A stretch of 64,000 bases of DNA, taken from the NCBI RefSeq assembly GCF_028863665.1, contig NZ_JARBFX010000011.1, positions 1 through 64,000 of the forward strand, read 5' to 3'. Origin of the DNA: Aquabacter sediminis (lineage in GTDB: Bacteria > Pseudomonadota > Alphaproteobacteria > Rhizobiales > Xanthobacteraceae). The notes under the pieces were generated by a model. That model did not search any database and was not told where the DNA came from. It saw nothing but the letters and a program-made list of their open reading frames with translations. The translations under genes and the position numbers were made by a program. Shown here piece by piece: positions 35,801 to 43,658 of this stretch; within the stretch, counting starts at the first letter, position 1, and each line of letters opens with the position of its first letter.

Positions 35801-36168
35801 CGGACGCCATGATGGACGAAGCCGTGGCGCTGCTGAAGGGCCGGGGCGTGCCGGCCTTCGAGATCTTCCGCGAGCGGTTCCGTTCTCCCGTCGGGGTGCC
35901 GGAAGGCGACCTTTCCCCCCGCACCCTCACCTTCGCCCGCTCCGGTCGCACGCTCACCTGGACGCCGGAGGCCGGCGCTGTGCTGGCCTGCGCCGAAAAG
36001 GCAGGACTCACCTTGCCCAGCGGCTGCCGCACCGGCCAGTGCGAGAGCTGCAAGGTCCCCGTGGTGTCAGGGCAGGTGCTGCATCTGGTGCCGGTGGAGG
36101 ACGAGGAAGAGGGCGCGTGCCTCGCCTGCCAGGCGGTGCCGCTCACCGATCTGGTGCTGGACGCCTGA
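32845..36168 (+). CDS. Molybdopterin oxidoreductase fused to flavin/NAD reductase and 2Fe-2S ferredoxin
   Basis: 1107-residue three-part enzyme. Part 1 (about 1-770) is a bis-MGD molybdoprotein: 4Fe-4S cysteines 10, 13, 17 and 44 (C-x2-C-x3-C-x26-C), and a candidate Mo ligand Cys143 in TEVCNWHKD with His146. A molydopterin-binding domain closes this part (PRGAISVKAKLNATLAPDTVACDYGWW). Part 2 (about 780-1020) is a ferredoxin-reductase-like module: flavin motif RSYSLTGP near 827-834, NAD-binding IAGGIGITPFLSYLE and YLCGSDAMMDEAV. Part 3 (about 1030-1107) is a plant-type 2Fe-2S ferredoxin with Cys1061, 1066, 1069 and 1095. No Tat signal, so cytoplasmic. The layout implies electrons pass between NAD(P)H and the Mo site within one chain. 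The reaction is unknown. Confidence 0.88.
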   Translation: MRIEDKPGFCTLCRSRCGTTVTVAGGRLVSVRPNPAHPTGKAMCPKGRAAPEIAHSARRLTTPLRRTTPRGAAHPAFKPISWDEALDEIAEKLNAIRAESGPEAVAFAVTSGSSSSMSDALDWVQRLIRSFGSPNTIFATEVCNWHKDHAHAFTFGCGIPTADYLNSDLILLWGHNPANVWLAQAEAVGTARARGAKVVVIDPRQTGMARDADLWLRVRPGTDAALALGVARALIARGGYDRDFVEGWTNGPLLVRTDTGRFLRGAEVGLEDDAAYVMWDEAAGRPVSSEDRSGRPRLSGGLTLNTAFGPIACRTAFDFYEEALAPYDPATVEAITGVPAGDVEAFADLIAAAGSVAYHAWTGLGQHTNATQTERAVASLYALTGSFDIPGGNVRRAAHPVPALHSMAMIEPATRAKALGLSDRPLGPPVDGWITSTDFYDAVLEGKPYPIRALMTFGSNLLVSHPEPERGARALDALEFQVHCDLFLNPTAEHADIVLPVTSSYEHEALRVGFEITHAAQELVQLRPQMIPRQGDTRSDQEIVFALAPRLGLGEAFFGGDVDAGWNHMLAPLGLDVAQLRQHPEGISLPLKETYRKYRDTGFATQTRRVELYSELFLRHGYDPLPRFVPPARTPDGDFPLVLFSANNGYFCHSQQRGITALRKKRGEPLAEIHPDTAAARGIAEGDAMRVRTPRGAISVKAKLNATLAPDTVACDYGWWQGAPDLGLPAFAISAGAPGAASYNAVIPEADRDPVSGSLPLRSYVCEVELDAAVLARRWPGWRTFRVAARRDEPGEVAALTLVPEDGGLLPPFRPGQFVTVRVDGLTRSYSLTGPVEAAPTAYSIAVRRLPGGVVSEAIFAGLKEGARLDLQAPAGNFVMPLENEFPVVLIAGGIGITPFLSYLESLEGKPGEPQIDLHYGCRSAAEQPFAARLAALAQRLPNLKVTTYLTRPEAGARCDVEGRFCAADLPQALIDARARFYLCGSDAMMDEAVALLKGRGVPAFEIFRERFRSPVGVPEGDLSPRTLTFARSGRTLTWTPEAGAVLACAEKAGLTLPSGCRTGQCESCKVPVVSGQVLHLVPVEDEEEGACLACQAVPLTDLVLDA

Positions 36169-36209
36169 GCTGGCGCCCACACGCGGCGCCAGGCAGCGGC
36201 CGCCGGGGA

Positions 36210-37202
36210 TCACATCACCCCGGCGCGCAGCAGATCGTGGATGTGGACGATGCCCACCGGTCGGCCGGCCTCCACCACGAAGACCGAGGTGATGGACACG
36301 GAATTCAGGAGCGCCAGCACCTGCTGGGCCAGCATGTCCGGCCCCACGGTGCGCGGCGCGCGGGTCATCACCTCGTCCACCGGCCGGTCCACGAAGCCGC
36401 CCCGGAAGGCGCGGCGCAGGTCGCCGTCGGTGACGACGCCGGCGAGGCGCCCGTCCTTGTCCACCACGCCCGTCACGCCGAACCGCTTGGAGGTCATTTC
36501 CACGATGGCCTGAGAGAGCGGCAGGCCGAGCGGCACGAGGGGCACGTCCTCGCCCGCATGCATGAGGTCGGACGCCTTGCGCAGCCGCGCGCCCAGCTTG
36601 CCGCCGGGATGGAATTCCCGGAAATCCTGCGCCGTGAAGCCGCGCAGCGACAGGAGCGCCACCGCGATGGCATCGCCCATGGCCATCTGCATCACCGTGG
36701 AGGTGGTGGGGGCAAGGCCATTGGGGCAGGCCTCGGGCATGACGGGCAGCACAAGGGCAATGTCGGCCGCCGTGCCGAGCGCGCTTTCCGCCCGCGCCGT
36801 GATCGCCACCAGCGGCACCTGGAAGCGGCGGGTATAGACGATGATGTCCGCCAATTCCGGCGCTTCGCCCGACCAGGACAAAGCCAGCACCAGATCCTCG
36901 GTGCCGATCATGCCGAGATCGCCATGGCTCGCCTCGCCCGGATGGACGAAATAGGCCTGGGTGCCCGTGGAGGCCAAGGTGGCGGCGATCTTGCGCGCCA
37001 CATGGCCGGACTTGCCCATGCCGGTGACGATCACCCGGCCATTCTTGGCCCGGGCGGCGCGGATGGCGGCGCAGGTCTCTTCCACCGCCGCGCCGAGCGG
37101 CCCGTCCATGGCGGCGCGCAGCGCGTTCAGGCCGTCGCTCTCCAGTTCGAGCGTGCGGCGGGCCTCGTCGCGGGCGGTGAGGGTGTGGGTCGCGTCGGTC
37201 AT
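36210..37202 (-). CDS. kpsF: Arabinose-5-phosphate isomerase (KpsF/KdsD)
   Basis: 330-residue enzyme converting ribulose-5-phosphate to arabinose-5-phosphate, the first step to Kdo for lipopolysaccharide. An N-terminal SIS sugar-isomerase domain (GRVIVTGMGKSGHVARKIAATLASTGT; GDLGMIGTEDLVLALSWSG; PTTSTVMQMAMGDAIA) is followed by two CBS domains (about 205-330). Its ATG directly follows the kdsB stop (TGAATG). Last gene of the kdsA-kdsB-kpsF operon. Confidence 0.95.
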   Translation of the reverse strand: MTDATHTLTARDEARRTLELESDGLNALRAAMDGPLGAAVEETCAAIRAARAKNGRVIVTGMGKSGHVARKIAATLASTGTQAYFVHPGEASHGDLGMIGTEDLVLALSWSGEAPELADIIVYTRRFQVPLVAITARAESALGTAADIALVLPVMPEACPNGLAPTTSTVMQMAMGDAIAVALLSLRGFTAQDFREFHPGGKLGARLRKASDLMHAGEDVPLVPLGLPLSQAIVEMTSKRFGVTGVVDKDGRLAGVVTDGDLRRAFRGGFVDRPVDEVMTRAPRTVGPDMLAQQVLALLNSVSITSVFVVEAGRPVGIVHIHDLLRAGVM

Positions 37203-37940
37203 TCAGATCCCTCGGGCCGCCAGCATCTCGCGCGCCCGCTCCAGGTCCTCGGGCGTGTCGACGCCCAGCGGCACCTCGGCCACTTCCATGGCGTCGATGC
37301 GCATCCCCGCCTCCAGCGCCCGCAGCTGCTCCAGCTTCTCGCGCTGCTCCAGCACCGAGGGCGGCAAGGCCACGAAGCGCGCGAGCGCCGCGCGGCGCCA
37401 GGCATATAGGCCGATATGGTGATAGAGCGGCCCCTCGCCCCAGGGCGCGCGGGCGCGGGTGAAATAGAGCGCCCGGAAGCGACCGCCGCCCAGCGGCGAT
37501 CCCACCATCTTCACCACGCTGGAGGCCTCTTTCTCCTCGGCGCGGGTGATGAGGGCCACCGCCGTGCCGATGGCCACCTCCGAATCCGCAAGCGGGAGCG
37601 CGGCGGCACGGAGCGTGTCGGGGGCAACGGTGGGCAGGTCGCCCTGCACATTGATCACGGCGTCATAGCGCCCGTCCGGATCGAGCCGGCCCAGCGCCTC
37701 GAAGATGCGGTCGGAGCCGGAGGCGTGGTCGGCGGCGGTCATCACCGCCTCGCCCCCCACGGCGCGGATGGCGTCGGCGATCTCCACCGTGTCGGTGGCG
37801 ACGCAGACCGGGGCGACATCCGCCTCCAGCGCCCGGCGCCACACCGCCACGATCATGGGCTCGCCATTCAAGTCCGCCAAAGGCTTGCCCGGCAGGCGGG
37901 TGGAGGCCATGCGGGCGGGAATGAGGACGACGGGCCTCAT
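37203..37940 (-). CDS. kdsB: CMP-Kdo synthetase KdsB
   Basis: 245-residue cytidylyltransferase that activates Kdo with CTP. Family motifs: [27 protein letters not shown] at the N-terminus, [15 protein letters not shown] with the metal-binding Asp, and [15 protein letters not shown]. Normal length. The ATG overlaps the kdsA stop (ATGA) and kpsF follows directly, so the three Kdo genes are translationally coupled. Confidence 0.96.
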   Translation of the reverse strand: MRPVVLIPARMASTRLPGKPLADLNGEPMIVAVWRRALEADVAPVCVATDTVEIADAIRAVGGEAVMTAADHASGSDRIFEALGRLDPDGRYDAVINVQGDLPTVAPDTLRAAALPLADSEVAIGTAVALITRAEEKEASSVVKMVGSPLGGGRFRALYFTRARAPWGEGPLYHHIGLYAWRRAALARFVALPPSVLEQREKLEQLRALEAGMRIDAMEVAEVPLGVDTPEDLERAREMLAARGI

Positions 37941-38788
37941 GCGGCCCCCGAAAGCTGCGCCTTGCTCAGGGAATCCAGCGCCATCAACTGCCGCAGCAGC
38001 GGCTCGAATTCCTTCAGCGGCACCATATTGGGGCCATCGGAGGGGGCATGGTCGGGATCGGGATGGGTCTCGATGAAGAGGCCGGCGACCCCCACCGCCA
38101 CCGCCGCGCGGGAGAGCACCGGCACGAATTCCCGCTGGCCGCCGGAACTGGTGCCCTGCCCGCCCGGCTGCTGCACGGAATGGGTGGCATCGAAGATCAC
38201 CGGCGCGCCGGTGCGGGCCATGATGGGCAGGCCACGGAAATCGGACACCAGGGTGTTGTAGCCGAACGAGGTGCCGCGATCGGTGAGCAGCACATTGGGA
38301 TTACCGCCGCCCACGATCTTGTCGAGCACATTGGCCATGTCCCAGGGGGCGAGGAACTGGCCCTTCTTCACATTCACCACCCGCCCGGTGGCGGCGGCGG
38401 CGAGCAAGAGGTCGGTCTGCCGGCACAGGAAGGCGGGGATCTGGAGCACGTCCACCGCCTGCGCCACGGCGGCGCACTGGGCGGCGTCATGCACGTCGGT
38501 GAGGACGGGCAGGCCCAGGCTCTCGCGGATCTCGGCGAAGATGGGCAGGGATTTTTCAAGGCCCAGCCCGCGCTGCGCGCCCGCGCTGGTGCGGTTGGCC
38601 TTGTCGAAGGAGGTTTTATAGACGAGCCCGATGCCGAGGCGGTCCGCGATCTCCTTCAGCGCGCCCGCCACTTCCAGGGCATGGGCGCGGCTTTCCAGCT
38701 GGCACGGGCCGGCGATCACCGCCAGCGGCAGGTGGTTGCCGAAGCGGACGGGTCCAACGGGCACGACGGAATGGGGGGACAGGGTCAA
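37937..38788 (-). CDS. kdsA: Kdo-8-phosphate synthase KdsA
   Basis: 283-residue aldolase condensing arabinose-5-phosphate with phosphoenolpyruvate. Signatures: [71 protein letters not shown], and [13 protein letters not shown]. The N-terminal motifs, including LCRQTDLL, are complete. TTG at 38788 ([18 protein letters not shown]) is preferred over the ATG at 38827, which adds a poor Arg/Ala-rich extension and has no spaced Shine-Dalgarno. First gene of the Kdo operon. Confidence 0.94.
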   Translation of the reverse strand: MTLSPHSVVPVGPVRFGNHLPLAVIAGPCQLESRAHALEVAGALKEIADRLGIGLVYKTSFDKANRTSAGAQRGLGLEKSLPIFAEIRESLGLPVLTDVHDAAQCAAVAQAVDVLQIPAFLCRQTDLLLAAAATGRVVNVKKGQFLAPWDMANVLDKIVGGGNPNVLLTDRGTSFGYNTLVSDFRGLPIMARTGAPVIFDATHSVQQPGGQGTSSGGQREFVPVLSRAAVAVGVAGLFIETHPDPDHAPSDGPNMVPLKEFEPLLRQLMALDSLSKAQLSGAA

Positions 38789-38962
38789 GGCTCGTTCTCG
38801 CTGAGGCGCAGCGTGCGCCGCGCGCATCCTTAACGCTCGCCGCGTGGCAAGGGCAAGGCGGGAGGCGATGGCGGGAGGGGATCACGCGCCCCATGGACAA
38901 GCCAGCCAATCCCTGGCGATGATCCGCCAAACGGCCGCGCCGGTACCGAGGGGAGGCACAGC

Positions 38963-39901
38963 GTGGATGCGGGGAAAATGCAGGGGAGCGAAGAAGGGGC
39001 AGGCTCAGGCTCGGGCTTGGGTTCGGGCTTGGGTTCGGGCGTCTCTTCCGGGACCACCCGCCGGAGCCTCCTCGTGGCGGGCGCAGCCGCGCTCCTTGCC
39101 GGCGCCGCCCCGCGCCCGGCCGGCGCGCAACACCCCGATGGCCTTCCCAAGGGGCACGATGCCTTTCCACGCGGGCGCATCCACGACCAGACGGCGATCC
39201 CGGTCCTCGGCTTCAAGGTCGCGCGGGTCTATCCCCACGATCCCACCGCCTATACGGAAGGGCTGGTGAAAGTGGGCGCCTCCATGTTCGAGGGGACGGG
39301 CCTTTATGGCCAGTCCCGCCTGATGGAATGGGATCTGGAGAGCGGACAGGTCCTCCGGCAGGTGGTCCTGGACGCGTCCGAATTCGGCGAGGGCGTCACG
39401 GTGATCGGCGACACGGTCTACCAGCTGACCTATCTCTCCAACACCGCCTTCACCTATGACCGTTCGACCCTCACGCGAACCGGCAGCTTCACCTTCGGCG
39501 CACAGGGCTGGGGCCTGACCCAGAACGGCACCCATCTCATCATGAGCGATGGCTCGTCCGCGCTCGCCTTTCGGGATCCCGTCACCTTCAAGGAGGTGCG
39601 CAAGATCTACGCGCACGACGCGGTCGGCGCGGTGGGCTTCCTCAACGAGCTGGAATATGTGGAGGGCGCGGTCTACGCCAATGTCTGGCAGACGCCCTAT
39701 ATCGCCGTGATCGACCCCGGCACCGGCGCGCTCACCGCCTGGATCGACCTCACCGGCCTCAATCCCGACCCGGCCCGCCTCACCTATCCGCTGGTATTGA
39801 ACGGCATCGCCTGGAACGCGGAAACCCGCCACCTGCTGGTGACCGGCAAGTGCTGGCCGCAGGTCTGGGAGATTGACCTCATCCCGTTCGGCAAAAGCTG
39901 A
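38963..39901 (+). CDS. Glutaminyl-peptide cyclotransferase, Tat-exported
   Basis: 312-residue glutamine cyclotransferase of the beta-propeller (plant/bacterial) type, which converts N-terminal Gln to pyroglutamate. After an N-terminal SGSGLGSGLGSG run comes a twin-arginine-type signal (TTRRSLLVAGAAALLAGAAP). The propeller follows: YPHDPTAYTEGL, TGLYGQSRLMEWD, LNELEYVEGAVYANVWQT, and LNGIAWNAETRHLLVTGKCWPQVWEI, all typical of the family. GTG at 38963 is supported by GGGGAGG. The Ser-Gly run is coded by 12-base repeats (near 39003-39040). Stands alone; expected in the periplasm. Confidence 0.92.
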   Translation: MDAGKMQGSEEGAGSGSGLGSGLGSGVSSGTTRRSLLVAGAAALLAGAAPRPAGAQHPDGLPKGHDAFPRGRIHDQTAIPVLGFKVARVYPHDPTAYTEGLVKVGASMFEGTGLYGQSRLMEWDLESGQVLRQVVLDASEFGEGVTVIGDTVYQLTYLSNTAFTYDRSTLTRTGSFTFGAQGWGLTQNGTHLIMSDGSSALAFRDPVTFKEVRKIYAHDAVGAVGFLNELEYVEGAVYANVWQTPYIAVIDPGTGALTAWIDLTGLNPDPARLTYPLVLNGIAWNAETRHLLVTGKCWPQVWEIDLIPFGKS

Positions 39902-39916
39902 GGCAGCCGCGGTCCC

Positions 39917-40576
39917 TCACGGCGTGCGGGCCACCACCCGCAGCAGGTCGGACTGGACTGTCTCGATGTGCGAGGCCAGGAGCGCGCACGCCCCCGCCAC
40001 GTCCCGCGCCCGGCACAGGGCGATCAGCGCGGCATGCTCGCGGACCGCCACCTCCATGGCCTCCCGGCTGGACAATTGCACCCGCGTGTAGCGGTCCGAG
40101 GTCTGGAGCAGGGAGACGACGATGCCCTGGGTGCGGGGCAGCACCGCATGGGCATAGAGGGCGAGGTGGAATTCCGCGTTCAGCACGCCGAAACTGCTGA
40201 CATCGCGGGCGGTGGTGGCCGCCACGAAGCGGGCCTGGATGTCGTCGAGCTTTGTGAAATCGGCGTCCGTGAAGGCGTCCGCCGAGCGGGCCAGCAGGCG
40301 CGGCTCCAGGATGGCGCGCAGCTCGAACACGTCGTTGATCTCGTCCAGCGACAATTCGGAGACGATGGCCCCCTTCTGGGGCACCATCCGCACCAGCCCT
40401 TCCGCCTCCAGCTGGAACAGCGCCTCGCGCACCGGAATGCGGCTGACCCCATAGGCCTCCGCCAGCGCATCCTGCCGCAGGGAGGTCCCCGCCGCATAGG
40501 CCCCGCCCAGGATGGCGCGACGCAGCTCATCCACGATGGCGGCCGACAGGGTGCGGTGTTTCAGGCGCGGATTCAT
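39917..40576 (-). CDS. GntR-family (FadR/FCD type) transcriptional regulator
   Basis: 219-residue regulator. The N-terminal winged helix-turn-helix (AIVDELRRAILGGAYAAGTSLRQDALAEAYGVSRIPVREALFQLEAEGLV) is typical GntR. The C-terminal all-helical FCD ligand domain (about 90-215) contains Asp, His and Arg spaced for metal-dependent carboxylate binding. It is divergent from the TRAP transporter operon, and the shared 111-base gap holds a perfect inverted repeat overlapping the TRAP promoter. It most likely represses that operon and responds to a transported acid. Confidence 0.92.
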   Translation of the reverse strand: MNPRLKHRTLSAAIVDELRRAILGGAYAAGTSLRQDALAEAYGVSRIPVREALFQLEAEGLVRMVPQKGAIVSELSLDEINDVFELRAILEPRLLARSADAFTDADFTKLDDIQARFVAATTARDVSSFGVLNAEFHLALYAHAVLPRTQGIVVSLLQTSDRYTRVQLSSREAMEVAVREHAALIALCRARDVAGACALLASHIETVQSDLLRVVARTP

Positions 40577-40614
40577 TGCGGGATCCAGGGAATGAAAAAA
40601 GTGCGAAAAAGCCG

Positions 40615-40644
40615 TTGACGGCGAAAATGTATAAAATCTACATT
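40615..40644 (+). promoter_or_regulatory. TRAP operon promoter with GntR operator
   Basis: TTGACG (40615-40620) and TACATT (40639-40644) are spaced 18 bases, a good sigma-70 pair for the TRAP operon. AATGTA-N7-TACATT (40626-40644) is a perfect inverted repeat covering the -10. Its size and position suit the divergent FadR-type GntR regulator; binding is inference. Confidence 0.7.
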
Positions 40645-40687
40645 GATGACGGAAGCCCTATTTTTGGGCCTGACCAGCGAGCGAGCA

Positions 40688-41308
40688 ATGACAGCAGCAA
40701 CCCAGCCACGGCAGGGGCCGGCGGAGGCATTCCGCTTTGTCACCTGCGCCTCCGAGGCCCTGCTGAAAGTGGAACGCAAGGCGGTGGCCGGGCTCATGAT
40801 GCTGCTCACCGGTCTGATCATGCTGAACGTGGTGACCCGCTATTCCGGGTTGCCGCTTTATTGGGTGGACGAGGCCTCCATCTACACGGTGGTGTGGCTG
40901 ACCTTCGTGGGCGCCTCCGCCATGAGCCGGCTTCGGCTCGATTTCTCGGTGACGCTGCTCACCGAGCGTCTTTCCCCGGCCCAGGCCAAGGTGGCGCGGG
41001 TCATCTCAACCGGCTTGCTCGTCTTCTTCGGCGGCGCGCTCGCCGCCATGTGCTGGGTGTGGATGGACCCCGTGGGCATCGCGGCGGCCGGCTTTGACGC
41101 CCGCGAGCACGCCGCCCAGACCTTCAACTTCCTCTACACCGAGCAGACCCAGACCCTGCGCTGGCCCACCTGGCTGGTGAGCCTGATCATGCCGATCTTC
41201 GCGCTCTCGCTGGTGGTGCACGGCCTCGCCAATCTTCTGGAGGACCTGGAATGGGTGACCCCGCCGGTGCGTGAAGCCAACCTCGGCTCGGCGGAAGGGG
41301 TGAGCTGA
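40688..41308 (+). CDS. dctQ: TRAP transporter small permease (DctQ)
   Basis: 206-residue inner-membrane protein with four hydrophobic segments (about 33-53, 65-85, 105-125, 155-180), typical of DctQ. The family motif VTRYSGLPLYWVDEASIYTVVWLTFVGAS is clear. ATG at 40688 (GCGAGCGAG upstream) is preferred over an earlier ATG that would overlap the operator. The large permease ATG begins one base after its stop. Part of a sodium-driven solute uptake system with DctM and DctP. Confidence 0.9.
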   Translation: MTAATQPRQGPAEAFRFVTCASEALLKVERKAVAGLMMLLTGLIMLNVVTRYSGLPLYWVDEASIYTVVWLTFVGASAMSRLRLDFSVTLLTERLSPAQAKVARVISTGLLVFFGGALAAMCWVWMDPVGIAAAGFDAREHAAQTFNFLYTEQTQTLRWPTWLVSLIMPIFALSLVVHGLANLLEDLEWVTPPVREANLGSAEGVS

Positions 41309-41309
41309 C

Positions 41310-42575
41310 ATGATCTCCACCGCCGCCTTCGTCGCGCTCATGCTGGTGGGGCTGCCCATCAGCCTGTGCCTGTGCCTGACCTGCATCGTGTTCATCCAGG
41401 CCACCGGCAACCCGCTGCTCTACCAGACCTTTCCGACCCAGTTGTTCGGTGGCGTCGACAGCTACGGCCTCATCGCCATCCCGCTTTTCATCCTCATCGG
41501 CGAGCTGATGAATGGCGGCGGCATCACCCGGCGCATCATCGATTTGTCCATGGCGTTCGTGGGCTCCATCAAGGGGGGCCTCGCTTATGTGAACATGGTC
41601 GCCAACATGCTGGTGTCCTCGATCCTGGGCTCGGCCACCGCGCAGGTGGCCATCATGTCCCAGATCCTGGTGCCGGAGATGGAGAAGAAGGGCTACGACA
41701 AGACCTTCGCCGCCGGATTGACCGCCTATGCGGGCATGCTGGGGCCCATCATCCCGCCCTCCATCATGTTCGTCATCTATTCGGTGATGGCGCAGGTGCC
41801 GGTGTCCGACATGCTGGTGGCGGGCATCATTCCCGGTGTGCTCTTGACCGGCCTGTTCTGCATCGTCATCGCGCTCATGGGGTTCGTCTATAATTATCCC
41901 CGCGGCGAGAAGATGTCGCTGCGCCAGCGCTTCGCCGTGGTGATCGAGACCGCGCCCACCCTGCTGATCCCGTTCGTCATTGTCGGCTCCATCCTCACCG
42001 GCCTTGCCAATGCCACGGAAGCCGCCGTCATCGGCGCGGTCGCCTCGGTTCTGGTGGGCCGCTACTGGATCAAGGAGCTGAAATTCTCGCAGCTGCCGGG
42101 CATGTTCCTGCGCGCCGGCATCTATTCGGCGGCGGTGCTGTTCCTGGTGGCGGCGGCGGCGGTGTTCACCTGGGTGCTCATCTACGCCAAGGTGCCGCAG
42201 GAAGTGGCCGGCTGGGTGCAGGGCGCGGCGCACGATCCCGTCACCTTCATGCTGCTGCTGAACGTGGTGCTGCTGATCATCGGCACGGTGATCGACGGCG
42301 CGCCCGGTCTCATCATGACCGTGCCGATCCTGCTGCCCATCGCCACCGAGGTCTACCACATCGACCCCATCCATTTCGGCGTGGTGGTGGTGATCAATCT
42401 GGTGCTGGGCTTCCTCTCGCCCCCGGTCGGCCTGTGCTTCTTCGTGGCCTCGGCGGTGACGGGGGCCAAGCCCGGTAAGATGTTCATCGTCACCTTGCCC
42501 TTCTTCTTCGCCGCCTGCGGCCTGCTGGTCCTGTTGTCCGTGTTCCCGGTCCTGTCGACCGCCTTGAGCAAATAA
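41310..42575 (+). CDS. dctM: TRAP transporter large permease (DctM)
   Basis: 421-residue inner-membrane protein with about twelve hydrophobic segments. Family motifs: FGGVDSYGLIAIPLFILIGELMNGGGITRRII, LGSATAQVAIMSQILVPEMEKKGYD, YAGMLGPIIPPSIMFVIYS, and IDGAPGLIMTVPILLPIA. Normal length. It forms the transport channel with DctQ and takes solute from the DctP protein encoded 28 bases downstream. Confidence 0.95.
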   Translation: MISTAAFVALMLVGLPISLCLCLTCIVFIQATGNPLLYQTFPTQLFGGVDSYGLIAIPLFILIGELMNGGGITRRIIDLSMAFVGSIKGGLAYVNMVANMLVSSILGSATAQVAIMSQILVPEMEKKGYDKTFAAGLTAYAGMLGPIIPPSIMFVIYSVMAQVPVSDMLVAGIIPGVLLTGLFCIVIALMGFVYNYPRGEKMSLRQRFAVVIETAPTLLIPFVIVGSILTGLANATEAAVIGAVASVLVGRYWIKELKFSQLPGMFLRAGIYSAAVLFLVAAAAVFTWVLIYAKVPQEVAGWVQGAAHDPVTFMLLLNVVLLIIGTVIDGAPGLIMTVPILLPIATEVYHIDPIHFGVVVVINLVLGFLSPPVGLCFFVASAVTGAKPGKMFIVTLPFFFAACGLLVLLSVFPVLSTALSK

Positions 42576-42603
42576 CAAACCTGAAACCTTCCAGGAGCCT
42601 GTC

Positions 42604-43602
42604 ATGACCCTCGACCGTCGACGCTTCATGCTTGCCGCAGCGGCAGGCGCCGCGCTTCCCCTCGCCGCGCCCGGCATTGCGCGGGCCCAGGCGAAGGATT
42701 TCCGCCTCGGCATCATCACGCCTCCGGGCCATCCCTGGAACGAGGCGGCCATCAAGGTGGGCGAGACGCTGAAGAAGGAGACCAATGGTCGCCTCTCCAT
42801 CACCGTCTTCCCCTCCGGCCAGCTGGGCAATGAAGGCGCCATGCTGCAGCAGATGCAGACCGGCGCCCTCGACATGGGCTTCATCATGACCGCCGAGCTC
42901 GGCTCGCGCGTGCCCGCCATCGCCGCCATCAACGCGCCCTGGATCGTGGATTCCACCGCCAAGGTGGCCAAGCTCGTGAAGACGCCGGTGGCCATGAGCC
43001 TGTTCGACCTCCTGCCGCGCGAGACCGGCACGGTGGGACTGGCCTGGGGCATCACCACCATGCGCGTGGTGTTCACGGCCAAGCCCATCGAGGGCCTTTC
43101 CGACCTCAAGGGCATGAAGCTGCGCATCAATACGACGCCGGCCTACAAGGACTTCTACCAGCTGCTCGGCGCCGCCCCGACCCCCATCCCCACCCCGCAG
43201 GTGTTCGATGCCATGAGCAACGGGCAGGTGGACGGCCTGGAGGCGGACCTCGACTTCTCCTGGAACCAGCGCTTCGACAAGGTGTCGAAGACCATGCTGC
43301 GCATGAACGCCATCTTCATGCCCTGCGTCGCCCTGGTCTCGGGCCGCGTGTGGCAGGGCCTGTCGGCGGAAGACAAGGCGCTCATCACCAAGGCCACCAA
43401 GGCCGCCCTCGACGCCCAGGTGGAAGAGACGGTGGTGAACGAGCCGGTGCTGATCGAGAAGTTCAAGGGCACCGGCATCGCCATGCGCGAGGCCAAGGTG
43501 GGCGATGCCGAGACCAAGACCATCATCGCCGAGTACGACAAGATCTGGCTGCCCAAGGCCCCCATCCTCGCCGAGCTGCGCAAGGTCGGCGCGACCCTCT
43601 GA
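42604..43602 (+). CDS. dctP: TRAP transporter substrate-binding protein (DctP), Tat-exported
   Basis: 332-residue periplasmic receptor. The N-terminus DRRRFMLAAAAGAALPLAAPGIARAQ is a twin-arginine signal. DctP text follows: FRLGIITPPGHPWNEAAIKVGETLKKETNGRLSITVFPSGQLGNEGAMLQQMQTGALDMGF. The carboxylate-anchoring Arg is probably within LKGMKLRINTTPAYKDFYQLLGAAPTPIP, a hallmark of organic-acid receptors. It lies between dctM and a DapA-family lyase gene, so the cargo is probably the lyase substrate or its precursor. Confidence 0.93.
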   Translation: MTLDRRRFMLAAAAGAALPLAAPGIARAQAKDFRLGIITPPGHPWNEAAIKVGETLKKETNGRLSITVFPSGQLGNEGAMLQQMQTGALDMGFIMTAELGSRVPAIAAINAPWIVDSTAKVAKLVKTPVAMSLFDLLPRETGTVGLAWGITTMRVVFTAKPIEGLSDLKGMKLRINTTPAYKDFYQLLGAAPTPIPTPQVFDAMSNGQVDGLEADLDFSWNQRFDKVSKTMLRMNAIFMPCVALVSGRVWQGLSAEDKALITKATKAALDAQVEETVVNEPVLIEKFKGTGIAMREAKVGDAETKTIIAEYDKIWLPKAPILAELRKVGATL

Positions 43603-43658
43603 TCCCCCAACGGGGCGGGCCGCGCCCGCCTCCCATTTCCCGAAGGACCCAACGAGCC

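Noticed and set aside
32845-36168. Assimilatory nitrate reductase
   Set aside because: The fusion with a reductase recalls some assimilatory nitrate reductases, but the VCNWHKD site and the absence of nitrate or nitrite genes nearby argue against it. Left without a reaction.
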